DNA from: Paraburkholderia rhizosphaerae
GTDB taxonomy: Bacteria; Pseudomonadota; Gammaproteobacteria; Burkholderiales; Burkholderiaceae
Assembly: GCF_004366595.1 (NCBI RefSeq)
Contig: NZ_SORE01000005.1
Span: forward strand, 301,368-365,367
DNA length: 64,000 nucleotides
Reading direction: 5' to 3'
A model generated the notes under the pieces. It made no database searches and was not told the origin of the DNA. It was given only the letters and a program-made list of their open reading frames with translations. Both the position numbers and the translations under genes were made by a program. This document shows positions 51,876 to 60,430 of the stretch, in pieces (the stretch's first letter is position 1; each line of letters begins with the position of its first letter).

Positions 51876-52822
51876 TGACGCTATCCGGACTGCTCTCCCA
51901 GGCGCTCGAAGTCGTACTTGCACTGTCGGCCGCGCCTTTGCTCACAGGCTGGATCAACATGTGCCGCGCATGGCTGCAAAACCGCCGCGCGCCGTCGATC
52001 TGGCAGCCGTACCGGACGCTGCATAAGCTGTTCAACAAGGAATCGGTCGTTGCCGTTCATGCGAGCCCGATCTTCCGTGGCGCGCCCTACGTGGTCTGGG
52101 CATGCATGACGCTTGCGGCTGCTATCGTGCCGACGCTGTCGACCGATCTGCCAATGTCGCCCGCGGCCGATGCGATTGCGCTTGTCGGGCTGTTCGCGCT
52201 CGCGCGTGTCACGCTGTCGCTTGCCGCGATGGATGTCGGCACCGCGTTCGGAACGCTGGGCGCGCGTCGCGAGATGCTGATCGGGTTTCTCGCCGAACCG
52301 GCGCTGCTGATGGTCCTGTTTTCCGCATCGCTGATTACGCATTCGACCTTGCTCACGCAAATCGTCAACACGCTGAGCCGTGAGCAACTCGCGATCTATC
52401 CAAGCCTTGCGTTTGCCGGCATTGCTTTCACGATGGTATCGCTTGCTGAAAACGCCCGGTTGCCTGTCGATAACCCCGCCACGCATCTCGAATTGACGAT
52501 GATTCACGAGGCGCTGATCCTTGAATACTCGGGGCGCCATCTCGCGCTGATGGAATGGGCCGCGAGTCTCAAGCTGTTCGTCTATTCGTGCATCGGACTC
52601 GCGCTGTTCGTGCCTTGGGGCATTGCCGAAGCAGGCAATCCCCGCGCGCTGCTGTTCGCGATTCCTGTGCTTTGCATGAAGTTGCTGGTTGGCGGCGCGG
52701 CGCTCGCTGTCATCGAGGCGCTGAACGCGAAGATGCGTATTTTCCGGGTGCCGGAGTTTCTCGCGACGGCGTTCCTGCTCGCCGTCATCGGCATGCTCGT
52801 CCACTTTCTGCTGGGGGCATGA
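51872..52822 (+). CDS. hyfC: Membrane subunit HyfC (NuoH-like)
   Basis: The protein has 316 residues and about eight membrane helices; it overlaps hyfB by four bases. S-L-A-E-N-A-R-L-P-V-D-N-P-A-T-H-L-E-L-T-M-I-H-E is the HyfC/NuoH signature that joins the membrane arm to the hydrophilic arm. The polar Glu and Lys residues expected for coupling are kept. An ATG 117 bases upstream in the same frame lies inside hyfB and is not used. Confidence 0.9.
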   Translation: MMTLSGLLSQALEVVLALSAAPLLTGWINMCRAWLQNRRAPSIWQPYRTLHKLFNKESVVAVHASPIFRGAPYVVWACMTLAAAIVPTLSTDLPMSPAADAIALVGLFALARVTLSLAAMDVGTAFGTLGARREMLIGFLAEPALLMVLFSASLITHSTLLTQIVNTLSREQLAIYPSLAFAGIAFTMVSLAENARLPVDNPATHLELTMIHEALILEYSGRHLALMEWAASLKLFVYSCIGLALFVPWGIAEAGNPRALLFAIPVLCMKLLVGGAALAVIEALNAKMRIFRVPEFLATAFLLAVIGMLVHFLLGA

Positions 52823-53481
52823 TGCACGGGCTAGCCACGCAGATCATCAATCTGCTCGCCGCGGTCTTGCTGATGCTGTCGTTTGCGATGCTCAGCCAGC
52901 GCCGGATCCTGTCGCTGATTCACCTCTATACGCTACAAGGCCTCACGCTCGTGTTCGCGAACATCGTGCTCGGGTACGTCACCGCGGATATCCAACTGTA
53001 TGTGTCAGCTCTTCTCACGCTCGTGCTGAAGGTCGGCGTGATTCCGTGGATTCTCTACCGACTCGTGCGGCGGCTCAATGTGAAGACGGATGTCGAACCG
53101 CTCATCAACATTCCGACGACGCTGCTGATCGGCATCGCGCTCGTCGTCGTCGCGTTTAACGTTGCGGCGCCAATCAGTCAGCTTGCGTCGTCGGTGGCTC
53201 GCGGCGCGCTCGGCATTGCGCTCGCCTGCGTGCTGCTGTCGTTCATGATGATGATTACACGCGCCAAGGCGATTCCGCAGGTCATCGGTTTCCTGTCGAT
53301 GGAAAACGGCCTCTTTTTCGCTGCCGCGACGGCGACCAACGGGATGCCGATGATTGTAGAGCTCGGTATCGGTCTCGACGTGCTGGTGGGCATCCTGATT
53401 CTCGGCATCTTCATGTTTCAGATCCGCGAGCAGTTCGACAGCCTCGACATTCACCACCTCGAAAAGCTCAAAGATGATTGA
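52819..53481 (+). CDS. hyfE: Membrane subunit HyfE (NuoK-like domain)
   Basis: The protein has 220 residues, overlapping hyfC by four bases (ATGATG). L-H-L-Y-T-L-Q-G-L-T-L-V and L-K-V-G-V-I-P-W-I-L-Y-R-L-V match the NuoK-like region of HyfE, and G-F-L-S-M-E-N-G-L-F-F-A-A holds a conserved Glu. It is predicted to be an inner-membrane proton-path subunit. The next gene overlaps by eight bases. Confidence 0.88.
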   Translation: MMHGLATQIINLLAAVLLMLSFAMLSQRRILSLIHLYTLQGLTLVFANIVLGYVTADIQLYVSALLTLVLKVGVIPWILYRLVRRLNVKTDVEPLINIPTTLLIGIALVVVAFNVAAPISQLASSVARGALGIALACVLLSFMMMITRAKAIPQVIGFLSMENGLFFAAATATNGMPMIVELGIGLDVLVGILILGIFMFQIREQFDSLDIHHLEKLKDD

Positions 53482-54934
53482 TGACTGGCTCCTGCCGCTG
53501 GTTTTCGTCATTCCGCTCGTGGCCGGCGGATGCCTGGCGCTGGTCGGACAACATCGTCTCGCGCCGGAGCTGAACATCGCGTTCAGTTTCCTGACGCTCG
53601 TCGCGGCCGTATTGCTGGCTGCGCGTACGGTCGAACTCGGACCGGCGTTCGCGTTCGGCAAACTCTTCTTCGTCGATCCGCTGAACGTGTTCCTCGTCGC
53701 GCTGACTGCGTTCGTTGGCTGGACCACGTCTGTTTTCTCGCGGCCGTACATGCGCATCGAACGCGACCGCGGCAAGATGACCGGCGCGCGCATGCGCCTC
53801 TATCACAGCATGTATCAGTTGTTCGTGTTCGCGATGCTGCTTGCGCTGCTCACCAACAACATGGGCATCCTGTGGGTCGCGATGGAGGCGGCCACGCTCG
53901 CGACCGTGCTGCTCGTGGGCGTGTATCGGACCGCCGCGAGCCTCGAAGCCGCATGGAAATATTTCATCCTGTGTGGTGTCGGCATCGCGCAGGCCCTGTT
54001 CGGCACGATCCTTCTCTATCTCGCCGCAAGCCGGGAACTGGCCGGCGGCGACGCGCTGCTCTGGACCAGCCTGAATGCGCTGAAGGGCGCGCTCGATCCG
54101 ACCATCGTATCGCTCGCATTCGTATTCCTGCTGATTGGCTACGGGACGAAGGTCGGCCTCGTGCCGATGCACAACTGGCTGCCCGATGCGCATGCCGAAG
54201 GGCCGACGCCTATTTCGGCCGTGCTGTCCGGCTTGCTGCTCAACGTCGCGCTCTACGCGGTGCTTCGTTGCAAGGTGCTCGCCGACGGTGCGCTGCAGAA
54301 CGGTTTGCCCGGGCGCCTGCTGGTCGGTTTCGGGCTGGTGTCGGTGATGGTCGCGACGTTTTCGCTGCTGCGCCAGAAGGACGTCAAGCGGTTGTTCTCA
54401 TATTCGTCGATTGAGCACATGGGGCTGATGACGTTCGCGTTCGGAATCGGCGGCCCTGGGGCAACCTTCGCCGGCCTGTTGCACATGACCGTCCATTCGC
54501 TGGTGAAATCGGCGATCTTCTTTGCGGTCGGCCATGCGGCACAGAAGGTTCGTACGCAATTGATCGACGATATCCGCGGGCTGCTTGCGGTGAGTCCGAC
54601 CATCGGATGGGGCATGATGCTCGGCGCACTCGCCATTGTCGGCATGCCGCCATTCGGTGTCTTCGCCAGCGAGTTTCTGATCCTGACGAATGCAATGAGG
54701 GAACTGCCGTGGACCGCGCCTTTCCTGCTGCTTGCGCTGGCAGTCGCGTTCGCGGCGATCTTCTCGCGCGTGCAGCACATGGTCTTCGGCAGCACGACTG
54801 CGACGGTACTGGAGCATTCGCCAGCACCTTTACCGGTGTTCGTGCATCTGGCGCTCGGACTGATGTTGGGACTCTATATTCCGCCCTATCTCGCCACGTG
54901 GTACCGGCAGGCAGCGGCGATGATAGCGGGGTGA
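53474..54934 (+). CDS. hyfF: Proton-pump subunit HyfF (NuoN/NuoM-like)
   Basis: The protein has 486 residues and about 14 membrane helices. V-A-M-E-A-A-T-L-A-T-V holds the channel Glu; G-T-K-V-G-L-V-P-M-H-N-W-L-P-D-A-H and H-S-L-V-K-S-A-I-F-F hold the channel Lys residues. With HyfB it gives two antiporter-type units. HyfD, the third in E. coli hyf, is absent. It overlaps hyfE by eight bases. Confidence 0.92.
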   Translation: MIDDWLLPLVFVIPLVAGGCLALVGQHRLAPELNIAFSFLTLVAAVLLAARTVELGPAFAFGKLFFVDPLNVFLVALTAFVGWTTSVFSRPYMRIERDRGKMTGARMRLYHSMYQLFVFAMLLALLTNNMGILWVAMEAATLATVLLVGVYRTAASLEAAWKYFILCGVGIAQALFGTILLYLAASRELAGGDALLWTSLNALKGALDPTIVSLAFVFLLIGYGTKVGLVPMHNWLPDAHAEGPTPISAVLSGLLLNVALYAVLRCKVLADGALQNGLPGRLLVGFGLVSVMVATFSLLRQKDVKRLFSYSSIEHMGLMTFAFGIGGPGATFAGLLHMTVHSLVKSAIFFAVGHAAQKVRTQLIDDIRGLLAVSPTIGWGMMLGALAIVGMPPFGVFASEFLILTNAMRELPWTAPFLLLALAVAFAAIFSRVQHMVFGSTTATVLEHSPAPLPVFVHLALGLMLGLYIPPYLATWYRQAAAMIAG

Positions 54935-54937
54935 TAC

Positions 54938-56503
54938 ATGCGCATCGATGCACTCGGGCTTGACGGAATCGAACGGCTGTCAAGCGCTGCCAGGACGGCG
55001 ACGGCATTTTTCACACGTAGCGATGCGACGGTGTGGGTCCGCACGGCCATCGCAATCCGTGAGCATGGTGGACGGCTGATTTCGCTGTGGGGCGCACAAG
55101 AGCCGGTTGGCACGTTCTCGATCCGCGCGGCCTACGCGTTCGAGGACGGGTTGCTGTGGGTGCAATTGCCGGCCGATGCCGATGCATCTCGCGGCGCAGA
55201 CGGCTATCCCGATCTGTCTGTCATCTTCCCATGTGCGTCGCGGATGCAGCGGGCCGTTTTCGACCTGCATGGCGTGCGCGCGATCGGCACTGCGGACACG
55301 AGGCCGTGGCTCAATCATGGCAACTGGCCGACCGACTATTTCCCGCTGCAAACGCAGTCGTCAGGACATGAGCGCTTCGAGTCTCACGAGGCGGATTACC
55401 CGTTTGTGCGGGTTGAAGGTGACGGCGTGCATGAGATCGCGGTTGGGCCGATTCACGCAGGCATCATCGAGCCGGGCCATTTTCGCTTCTCGGTTGTTGG
55501 CGAAAAAGTGTTGCGTCTTGAAGAGCGGCTCGGCTACGCGCACCGCGGCGTCGAGCGGCTTTTCGAAGAGACGCCGCTGCTGGCCGGCCATCGCCTCGCC
55601 GGACGCGTCGCCGGCGACTCGTCGGTCGCGTTCTCCTGGGCATACTGCATGGCACTGGAAAATGCGCTGGGCGTCGCTGTCCCGCAGCGCGCGCAGTGGT
55701 TAAGAGGATTGATGCTCGAGCGGGAGCGCGTTGCCAATCATCTTGGCGATCTCGGTGCGCTCGGCAACGATGCCGGATTCGCAATCGGCCTCGCGCAGTT
55801 CTCGAGGCTCAAGGAGGACTGGTTGCGCCTTAACGGCCGGATATTCGGCCACCGCTATCTGATGGACCGGATCGTACCGGGCGGCGTTGCGCACGACATC
55901 GAGCGGGATGCGATCGAAGCCGTACGCGAACAATGCCGGCGGATCGAAACCGAGGTTCGGGTGATGCAGCGCATTTACGACGAGCAGTCCGGGTTGCAGG
56001 ACCGCTTTGCGGGCACTGGCAAGCTCACGGAGAAAGTGGTCGCGCATTTCAGTGTTTGCGGGCTGGTTGCGCGAGCGAGCGGAGTGCGGGCGGATGTGCG
56101 GGTCGACCATCCTTACGCGCCGTATGACGAAGTGCGCACACAAATCGTCTGGGACGCACGGGGCGATGTCGCGGCGCGTGTCGCAGTACGCTTCAACGAG
56201 ATCTACGAATCGCTGCGCCTGATCGAGGCGCTGCTCTCCCGCTTGCCCGGCGGCGATGTTCTTTCACCAATCGATGCCGATGCCGCGCCGTCTCGCGGCA
56301 TCGGCTGGATCGAGGGCTGGCGCGGAGAGATATTCGTCGCGCTCGAAACCGGCGAGAACGGGACAATCAGGCGGTGCCACTGTCACGATCCTTCCTGGCA
56401 GAACTGGCCTGCGCTCGAACACGCGATCATCGGCAACATCGTTCCAGATTTCCCACTGATCAACAAGTCGTTCAACCTCAATTACGCTGGACACGACCTC
56501 TGA
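54938..56503 (+). CDS. Large subunit, NuoC-NuoD fusion (HyfG-like) lacking the [NiFe] cysteines
   Basis: The protein has 521 residues. Residues 1-165 form the NuoC-like domain (P-D-L-S-V-I-F-P, W-L-N-H-G-N-W-P-T-D-Y-F-P-L). Residues 166-521 form the large-subunit domain (G-P-I-H-A-G-I-I-E-P-G-H-F-R-F, G-Y-A-H-R-G-V-E). At the position of the first hydrogenase motif R-x-C-G-x-C it reads G-R-V-A-G-D-S-S-V (222-230), and the C-terminal D-P-C-x-x-C position reads F-N-L-N-Y-A-G (512-518). Both metal-binding cysteine pairs are gone, so no [NiFe] site can form. A quinone-binding or other cavity, as in complex I, is expected. Confidence 0.88.
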   Translation: MRIDALGLDGIERLSSAARTATAFFTRSDATVWVRTAIAIREHGGRLISLWGAQEPVGTFSIRAAYAFEDGLLWVQLPADADASRGADGYPDLSVIFPCASRMQRAVFDLHGVRAIGTADTRPWLNHGNWPTDYFPLQTQSSGHERFESHEADYPFVRVEGDGVHEIAVGPIHAGIIEPGHFRFSVVGEKVLRLEERLGYAHRGVERLFEETPLLAGHRLAGRVAGDSSVAFSWAYCMALENALGVAVPQRAQWLRGLMLERERVANHLGDLGALGNDAGFAIGLAQFSRLKEDWLRLNGRIFGHRYLMDRIVPGGVAHDIERDAIEAVREQCRRIETEVRVMQRIYDEQSGLQDRFAGTGKLTEKVVAHFSVCGLVARASGVRADVRVDHPYAPYDEVRTQIVWDARGDVAARVAVRFNEIYESLRLIEALLSRLPGGDVLSPIDADAAPSRGIGWIEGWRGEIFVALETGENGTIRRCHCHDPSWQNWPALEHAIIGNIVPDFPLINKSFNLNYAGHDL

Positions 56504-57030
56504 TGTGGCAACTTCTCAAACAGTATGCAAGAACGCATACACCGGCTGAGGCCATCCCGGAACTCGATGGCTCGTGGCAAACCGAGAGCCGGGATATCCG
56601 GCAGGAGATCCTCGATGTGCTCGGCCGCGCGCTATGCATCCGGCAGATCGATGCCGGTTCATGCAACGGATGCGAACTGGAAATCCATGCGCTTAACAAT
56701 CCTTACTACAACATCGAAGGTCTCGGTATCCGTTTTGTCGCCAGTCCTCGCCATGCCGACATGCTGCTGGTGACGGGACCGTTAACGCTGAACATGAGTG
56801 AGGCGGTGCGGCGCGCGTGGGAAGCCACGCCTGACCCGAAGCTGGTCGTGGCCACAGGCGATTGCGCGTGCACGGGCGGCCTCTTCAGGGATAGCTACGC
56901 GGTATGCGGGCCGCTGTCGAGGTTGCTTCCGGTCGATGTGTACATACCTGGCTGCCCACCTGCGCCGGTCGACCTGCTCAGAGGCATTCTGACTGCGCTG
57001 CGTGCGAAGCGCCCAACATCGGCGCTCTGA
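56503..57030 (+). CDS. hyfI: Small iron-sulfur subunit HyfI (NuoB-like)
   Basis: The protein has 175 residues; its ATG shares one base with the preceding stop. The four cysteines for the N2-type [4Fe-4S] cluster are kept: Cys54 and Cys57 (S-C-N-G-C-E-L-E-I), one of Cys121/Cys123 (G-D-C-A-C-T-G-G), and Cys151 (G-C-P-P-A-P-V). So electrons can still reach the large subunit. The operon has no HyfH/NuoI-like ferredoxin subunit. Confidence 0.92.
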   Translation: MWQLLKQYARTHTPAEAIPELDGSWQTESRDIRQEILDVLGRALCIRQIDAGSCNGCELEIHALNNPYYNIEGLGIRFVASPRHADMLLVTGPLTLNMSEAVRRAWEATPDPKLVVATGDCACTGGLFRDSYAVCGPLSRLLPVDVYIPGCPPAPVDLLRGILTALRAKRPTSAL

Positions 57031-57081
57031 CTGGCAAGGGAGGCAATCCTGGACCGACCGAAGCAAGTTTGCGGGGTACTG

Positions 57082-57492
57082 GTGCGAAGGGCGTGGCCGC
57101 AACTTGCCACCATGGCCGGGTTCGTGCTCGCAACCGGCCTGCGTTTCCCGGTCTGGTTTATCGTCGTCTCGGTCGTGGTTATCGGTGTGGCGGTAAGGCA
57201 GTTCGCTCGACGCATCGTTGAACAGCAGCCACCCGCGCATCGTGAACCAACCATAGGTCTCGCCCTGATCGGTGCCGGGCTGGCATCCATTGCTCTAACA
57301 ATGAAATGGTGGTTTGTGGAAAGACAGATGCAGCTTGCGCCTGGAACGCTACTGAATCTGGCCGGCCACGCCGAGGCAGCATCCGGCCGGGCACTGGTTG
57401 CGTGGATGAGTGTGCTGACCCAGTAGGGTTCTGGTGTGATCTTTCTCATCATCACTGTGGTCTGGGCACTGGCCGGCGACGAGGGAAAGTAG
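57082..57492 (+). pseudogene. Membrane protein gene interrupted by an in-frame amber codon
   Basis: From GTG 57082 (or ATG 57112) 114 residues run to TAG at 57424, with hydrophobic segments at about 9-36 and 60-75. Directly after the TAG the same frame continues G-S-G-V-I-F-L-I-I-T-V-V-W-A-L-A-G-D-E-G-K before a second TAG at 57490. That last piece is a full membrane helix, so a single stop splits an intact frame. If the amber is a mutation, the original gene was 136 residues. It follows hyfI by 51 bases. Family not recognised. Confidence 0.5.
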
Positions 57493-57563
57493 GTGGGAGC
57501 TCGAGCGAACCATGCGCGGAGTCGGCTGTCCGGATATGTTTTGAATGATTTTCTTGAATTGCT

Positions 57564-57776
57564 ATGAGGCCTGTCAGGTTTGTTCTCAGTTACACGGCCG
57601 TCCCGCTGGTTGCAATCGTAGCGGTTGTGGTCTGGATGAAATCCCATACTGCGGTAGAAATCGATGCGCGACAATACGCATCGTTCTCGGCGTCATACGC
57701 AGGTTTTCCGCCGGACCTCAGGCGTGACATTGCACGCGCGATGAAGTCTGGGAAGATAAGCGTGAGCTTCCCCTGA
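57564..57776 (+). CDS. Small membrane-anchored protein, perhaps truncated by the IS relic
   Basis: The protein has 70 residues. A membrane segment covers 8-25 (L-S-Y-T-A-V-P-L-V-A-I-V-A-V-V-V-W-M). After it comes a short soluble part, Y-A-G-F-P-P-D-L-R-R-D-I-A-R-A-M-K-S-G-K-I, that stops abruptly at S-F-P. The IS3-like relic begins within 60 bases, so the natural C-terminus was likely lost. Function unknown. Confidence 0.45.
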   Translation: MRPVRFVLSYTAVPLVAIVAVVVWMKSHTAVEIDARQYASFSASYAGFPPDLRRDIARAMKSGKISVSFP

Positions 57777-57832
57777 AACTTCGCCTTCCAGCCGGTCGTG
57801 TATAAACTCGACGGAAAGGAAGGGAATCAGGG

Positions 57833-58126
57833 ATGTTTAAAGTACCGAAACAAGCGTACACGGCGGAGTTCAAGGTGGCCGCTGTCCAGCGGGTCAAGGA
57901 AGGCCAGGGCTTCGGCGTGGTGGCCCGGGAACTGGGCATGTCGGAGCAGACGCTTCGCAACTGGGTGAAGGCGGAGGCGTCGGGCAAGCTGGGTGGAGCT
58001 GGAGCGAAGCCAGTCACGCCGGAACAGATGGAACTGTCGCGTCTGCGAGCGGAGAACAAGCGCCTGCAAATGGAGCTTGAGATCGCAAAAAAAGCGGCAG
58101 CATACTTCGCGAAGGACCTGCTGTGA
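57833..58126 (+). CDS. IS3-family transposase OrfA
   Basis: The protein has 97 residues and is of normal length. Y-T-A-E-F-K-V-A-A-V-Q-R-V and V-V-A-R-E-L-G-M-S-E-Q-T-L-R-N-W-V are the helix-turn-helix of OrfA. L-S-R-L-R-A-E-N-K-R-L-Q-M-E-L-E-I is the leucine zipper. An ATGA overlap with the next frame is kept. Without OrfB it cannot support transposition but could bind IS ends. Confidence 0.85.
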   Translation: MFKVPKQAYTAEFKVAAVQRVKEGQGFGVVARELGMSEQTLRNWVKAEASGKLGGAGAKPVTPEQMELSRLRAENKRLQMELEIAKKAAAYFAKDLL

Positions 58127-58545
58127 GGTATGCCTGGATCGACCAGCAGGTCGGGCGATATCCGCTGTTGTCGCTGTGCCGGGTGGTGTCGGTTAGTGTG
58201 AACGGTTATCGCGCGTGGAAGCGCGGCGGCAAACCGGGACGAACGCGACTGACGGACACGCAATTGCTGAGGCTGATTCGGGCGGTGCACGCCGAGGTCA
58301 AGGGTGCCTACGGTTCGCCGCGGATGACCGGAGAAATCCGTGATCGCGGCTTTCCGGTCAGCGTATGACGGCCGATCTCGTGACGGACGCACTGACGATG
58401 GCCTGGTTTCGGCGCCGCCCCACGCCAGGCGCGCTGTGCCATTCGGATAGAGGCAGTCAGTACGCGAGTCACGAATTCCAGCGCTAGCTGGCTGCTTACG
58501 GCATGCGCTGCTCGATGAGTCGAAAAGGACCTCCATCATTGTTTT
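58123..58545 (+). pseudogene. Broken IS3-family transposase OrfB (internal deletion and stop)
   Basis: The first part (58123-58368) is the normal OrfB start: Q-Q-V-G-R-Y-P-L-L-S-L-C-R-V-V and V-H-A-E-V-K-G-A-Y-G-S-P-R-M-T. It stops after R-D-R-G-F-P-V-S. The next piece (M-T-A-D-L-V-T-D-A-L-T-M-A-W-F) belongs about 90 residues later. It keeps the second catalytic Asp (C-H-S-D-R-G-S-Q-Y-A-S), meets a TAG after F-Q-R, and breaks off after S-M-S-R-K-G. The first Asp and the Glu are lost. Confidence 0.8.
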
Positions 58546-58714
58546 ATGTAACCCGCTTCGGCGAGTTTGTATTTGCTGCGTTGTCCGACGCAGTCTGCTA
58601 AACCCAGTACCGTTGAATTCGCTTCAGGACGGTGGCGCCTCGTCCTGCAGGGACCTGAGCAGTTCGAACATAGCGCTCGCGCCGCTAGCGAGCCGGAACT
58701 GCATAGCCTTCTTG

Positions 58715-59575
58715 TCAGAGCGCGTTCAGCGGAATCTTCAGATAGCGGATGCCGTTTTCCTCGGCGGGTGGAAATTCCCCGGCCCGTATGTTCACCTGCA
58801 CAGACGGAAGAATAAGAACGGGCATCGCAAGTGTTGCGTCGCGAGCTTCGCGCATACTGACGAACTGCTCTTCCGTTACGCCGTCGTGCACATGGATGTT
58901 ATGCGTACGCTGAGCGAGCACCGTGGTTTCCCATCTTGGCTCCCGGCCCTCGGGTGGATAATCGTGGCACATGAAAAGCCGGGTGTCGGCCGGCAGGTCC
59001 AGCAGCTTTCGAATCGACCCGTACAGCGTGTGCGCATTACCGCCGGGGAAGTCGCAACGCGCTGTGCCGACGTCCGGCATAAAAAGCGTGTCACCCACGA
59101 AGACCGCATCGCTAAGCTGGTACGCCGTATCCGCAGGAGTATGACCCGGCACATACAGCGCCTTTGCTGTCATGGTGCCGATGGAAAACTCCTCGTCTTC
59201 GCGGAACAGATGGTCGAACTGGGAGCCGTCAAGGCGGAATTCAGGCTCCAGATTGAACAGCTTCTTGAAGACGCCCTGAACGGTGCGAATGTGCTCTCCA
59301 ATCGCAATCCTGCCGCCAAGCTCGCCGCGCAAATAATGTCCTGCCGACAAGTGGTCGGCATGCGCGTGCGTTTCCAGAATCCACTGCACCCGCAGGCCGA
59401 GCTGGCGAACGAACTCGATGACCTTGTCAGCATTCGCCGTTGAAGTGCGTCCTGCCTTGGGGTCGTAGTCAAGGACCGGGTCAATGACTGCACATTCCCG
59501 ATGCCCGGACTGAAACACCACGTAAGTCACCGTGCCGGTGACCGGGTCGAAGAACGGCTGAACGATGGGCTGCAT
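58715..59575 (-). CDS. blh: Blh-type metallo-beta-lactamase-fold hydrolase (persulfide dioxygenase-like)
   Basis: The protein has 286 residues from ATG 59575, after AAGGAGGT. Metal motifs are His70-x-His72-x-Asp74-His75 (T-H-A-H-A-D-H), G-H-T-P-A-D-T, D-T-L-F-M-P-D and M-C-H-D-Y-P-P. The family oxidises glutathione persulfide to sulfite and thiol; Blh genes are typically controlled by BigR. It diverges from the bigR-like gene through an AT-rich gap. Sulfite made here could be exported by the TauE-like carrier. Confidence 0.87.
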   Translation of the reverse strand: MQPIVQPFFDPVTGTVTYVVFQSGHRECAVIDPVLDYDPKAGRTSTANADKVIEFVRQLGLRVQWILETHAHADHLSAGHYLRGELGGRIAIGEHIRTVQGVFKKLFNLEPEFRLDGSQFDHLFREDEEFSIGTMTAKALYVPGHTPADTAYQLSDAVFVGDTLFMPDVGTARCDFPGGNAHTLYGSIRKLLDLPADTRLFMCHDYPPEGREPRWETTVLAQRTHNIHVHDGVTEEQFVSMREARDATLAMPVLILPSVQVNIRAGEFPPAEENGIRYLKIPLNAL

Positions 59576-59661
59576 CCTGACCTCCTTAGATGTTATTCAT
59601 TCTATTCACAAACAATATATAATACAATATAATGTGTGTATATAAATTATAGGGTGATGAG
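59576..59661. promoter_or_regulatory. AT-rich divergent promoter of blh and bigR
   Basis: The 86-base gap is strikingly AT-rich, with alternating TATA/ATAT tracts at 59611-59650 (for example ACAATATATAATACAATATA). TATAAT at 59629-59634 could be a -10 element. BigR/SqrR-type repressors bind such AT-rich dyads, so the operator should be here; I did not fix its exact limits. Confidence 0.55.
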
Positions 59662-59979
59662 ATGAGGAAGAAGTCCGTCCCAATCGACCTGTCGGTGATG
59701 CAGGCATCGGCAGAGAAAGCCTGTGCGCTACTGAAGGTGCTGGCCAATCCCGACCGGTTGCTTCTGATGTGTCAGTTGTCGCAGGGCGAGTTATGTGTGA
59801 GCGACCTTGAGGAACAGTTGGGCATACGCCAGCCCACGCTCTCCCAACAACTCGGCGTGCTTCGCGATAACGAACTCGTGGCGACACGGCGGGAAGGAAA
59901 GAGCATCTTCTATTCCATCGCAAGCAAGGAAGCGATTGGGGTCATGAACGTGCTGTACGACCAGTTTTGCGCCCAATGA
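59662..59979 (+). CDS. bigR: BigR/SqrR-type ArsR-family persulfide sensor
   Basis: The protein has 105 residues. The winged helix is L-L-K-V-L-A-N-P-D-R-L-L-L-M-C-Q-L then L-G-I-R-Q-P-T-L-S-Q-Q-L-G-V-L-R. Cys37 and Cys103 are 66 residues apart, the same distance as the Cys42/Cys108 pair I recall for Xylella BigR, which forms a polysulfide bridge. Two more Cys (21, 45) are present. It should repress blh and its own operon until persulfide appears. Confidence 0.87.
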   Translation: MRKKSVPIDLSVMQASAEKACALLKVLANPDRLLLMCQLSQGELCVSDLEEQLGIRQPTLSQQLGVLRDNELVATRREGKSIFYSIASKEAIGVMNVLYDQFCAQ

Positions 59980-59994
59980 AGGTGAGGAGGGGGT

Positions 59995-60429
59995 ATGTCG
60001 ATTGATATCGCGAGTTTTACGCCGGGCCTGTCATTGACTGGCGGTCTGGTGATTGGCGCCGCGGCTGCCGTGCTTGTTTTATTCACCGGACGTATAGCTG
60101 GCATCAGCGGCATCCTCGGTGGCCTGCTGGGCACGCCTCAGAAAGATGCGGCATGGCGTGTCGCGTTTCTCGCAGGGTTGATTGGGGCGCCTGTGCTGGC
60201 AAGCCTGCTCGGGAATCCGGTAGCGCCTGATATTCAGGCGGGGTGGGGCGAAATACTTGTCGCGGGCTTTCTGGTTGGCATCGGCACGCGTTACGCGAGC
60301 GGTTGCACAAGCGGTCATGGTGTCTGCGGCATCTCGCGGGGGTCCATCCGGTCACTTGTCGCAACGGCAACGTTTATGGCAAGCGGCTTTCTGACCGTGT
60401 TCGTGTCCAGACATCTGCTGGGAGGTTGA
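59995..60429 (+). CDS. pmpA: YeeE/YedE-family sulfur-compound transporter, first half (PmpA)
   Basis: The protein has 144 residues and about four membrane helices. F-L-V-G-I-G-T-R-Y-A-S-G-C-T-S-G-H-G-V-C-G is the YeeE/YedE signature with two conserved Cys. It starts 15 bases after the bigR stop. PmpA/PmpB pairs form thiosulfate- or persulfide-type sulfur channels. The next gene begins two bases after its stop. Confidence 0.88.
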   Translation: MSIDIASFTPGLSLTGGLVIGAAAAVLVLFTGRIAGISGILGGLLGTPQKDAAWRVAFLAGLIGAPVLASLLGNPVAPDIQAGWGEILVAGFLVGIGTRYASGCTSGHGVCGISRGSIRSLVATATFMASGFLTVFVSRHLLGG

Positions 60430-60430
60430 A

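Larger units (their letters stand above)
57780..58545 (+). mobile_element. Degenerate IS3-family insertion sequence
   Basis: The span holds an intact orfA-like frame (57833-58126), a broken orfB start (58123-58368) and a separate orfB tail (58363-58545). The middle of orfB is deleted and the end is missing. The outer limits are estimates; I could not identify terminal inverted repeats or a target duplication. Confidence 0.75.
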
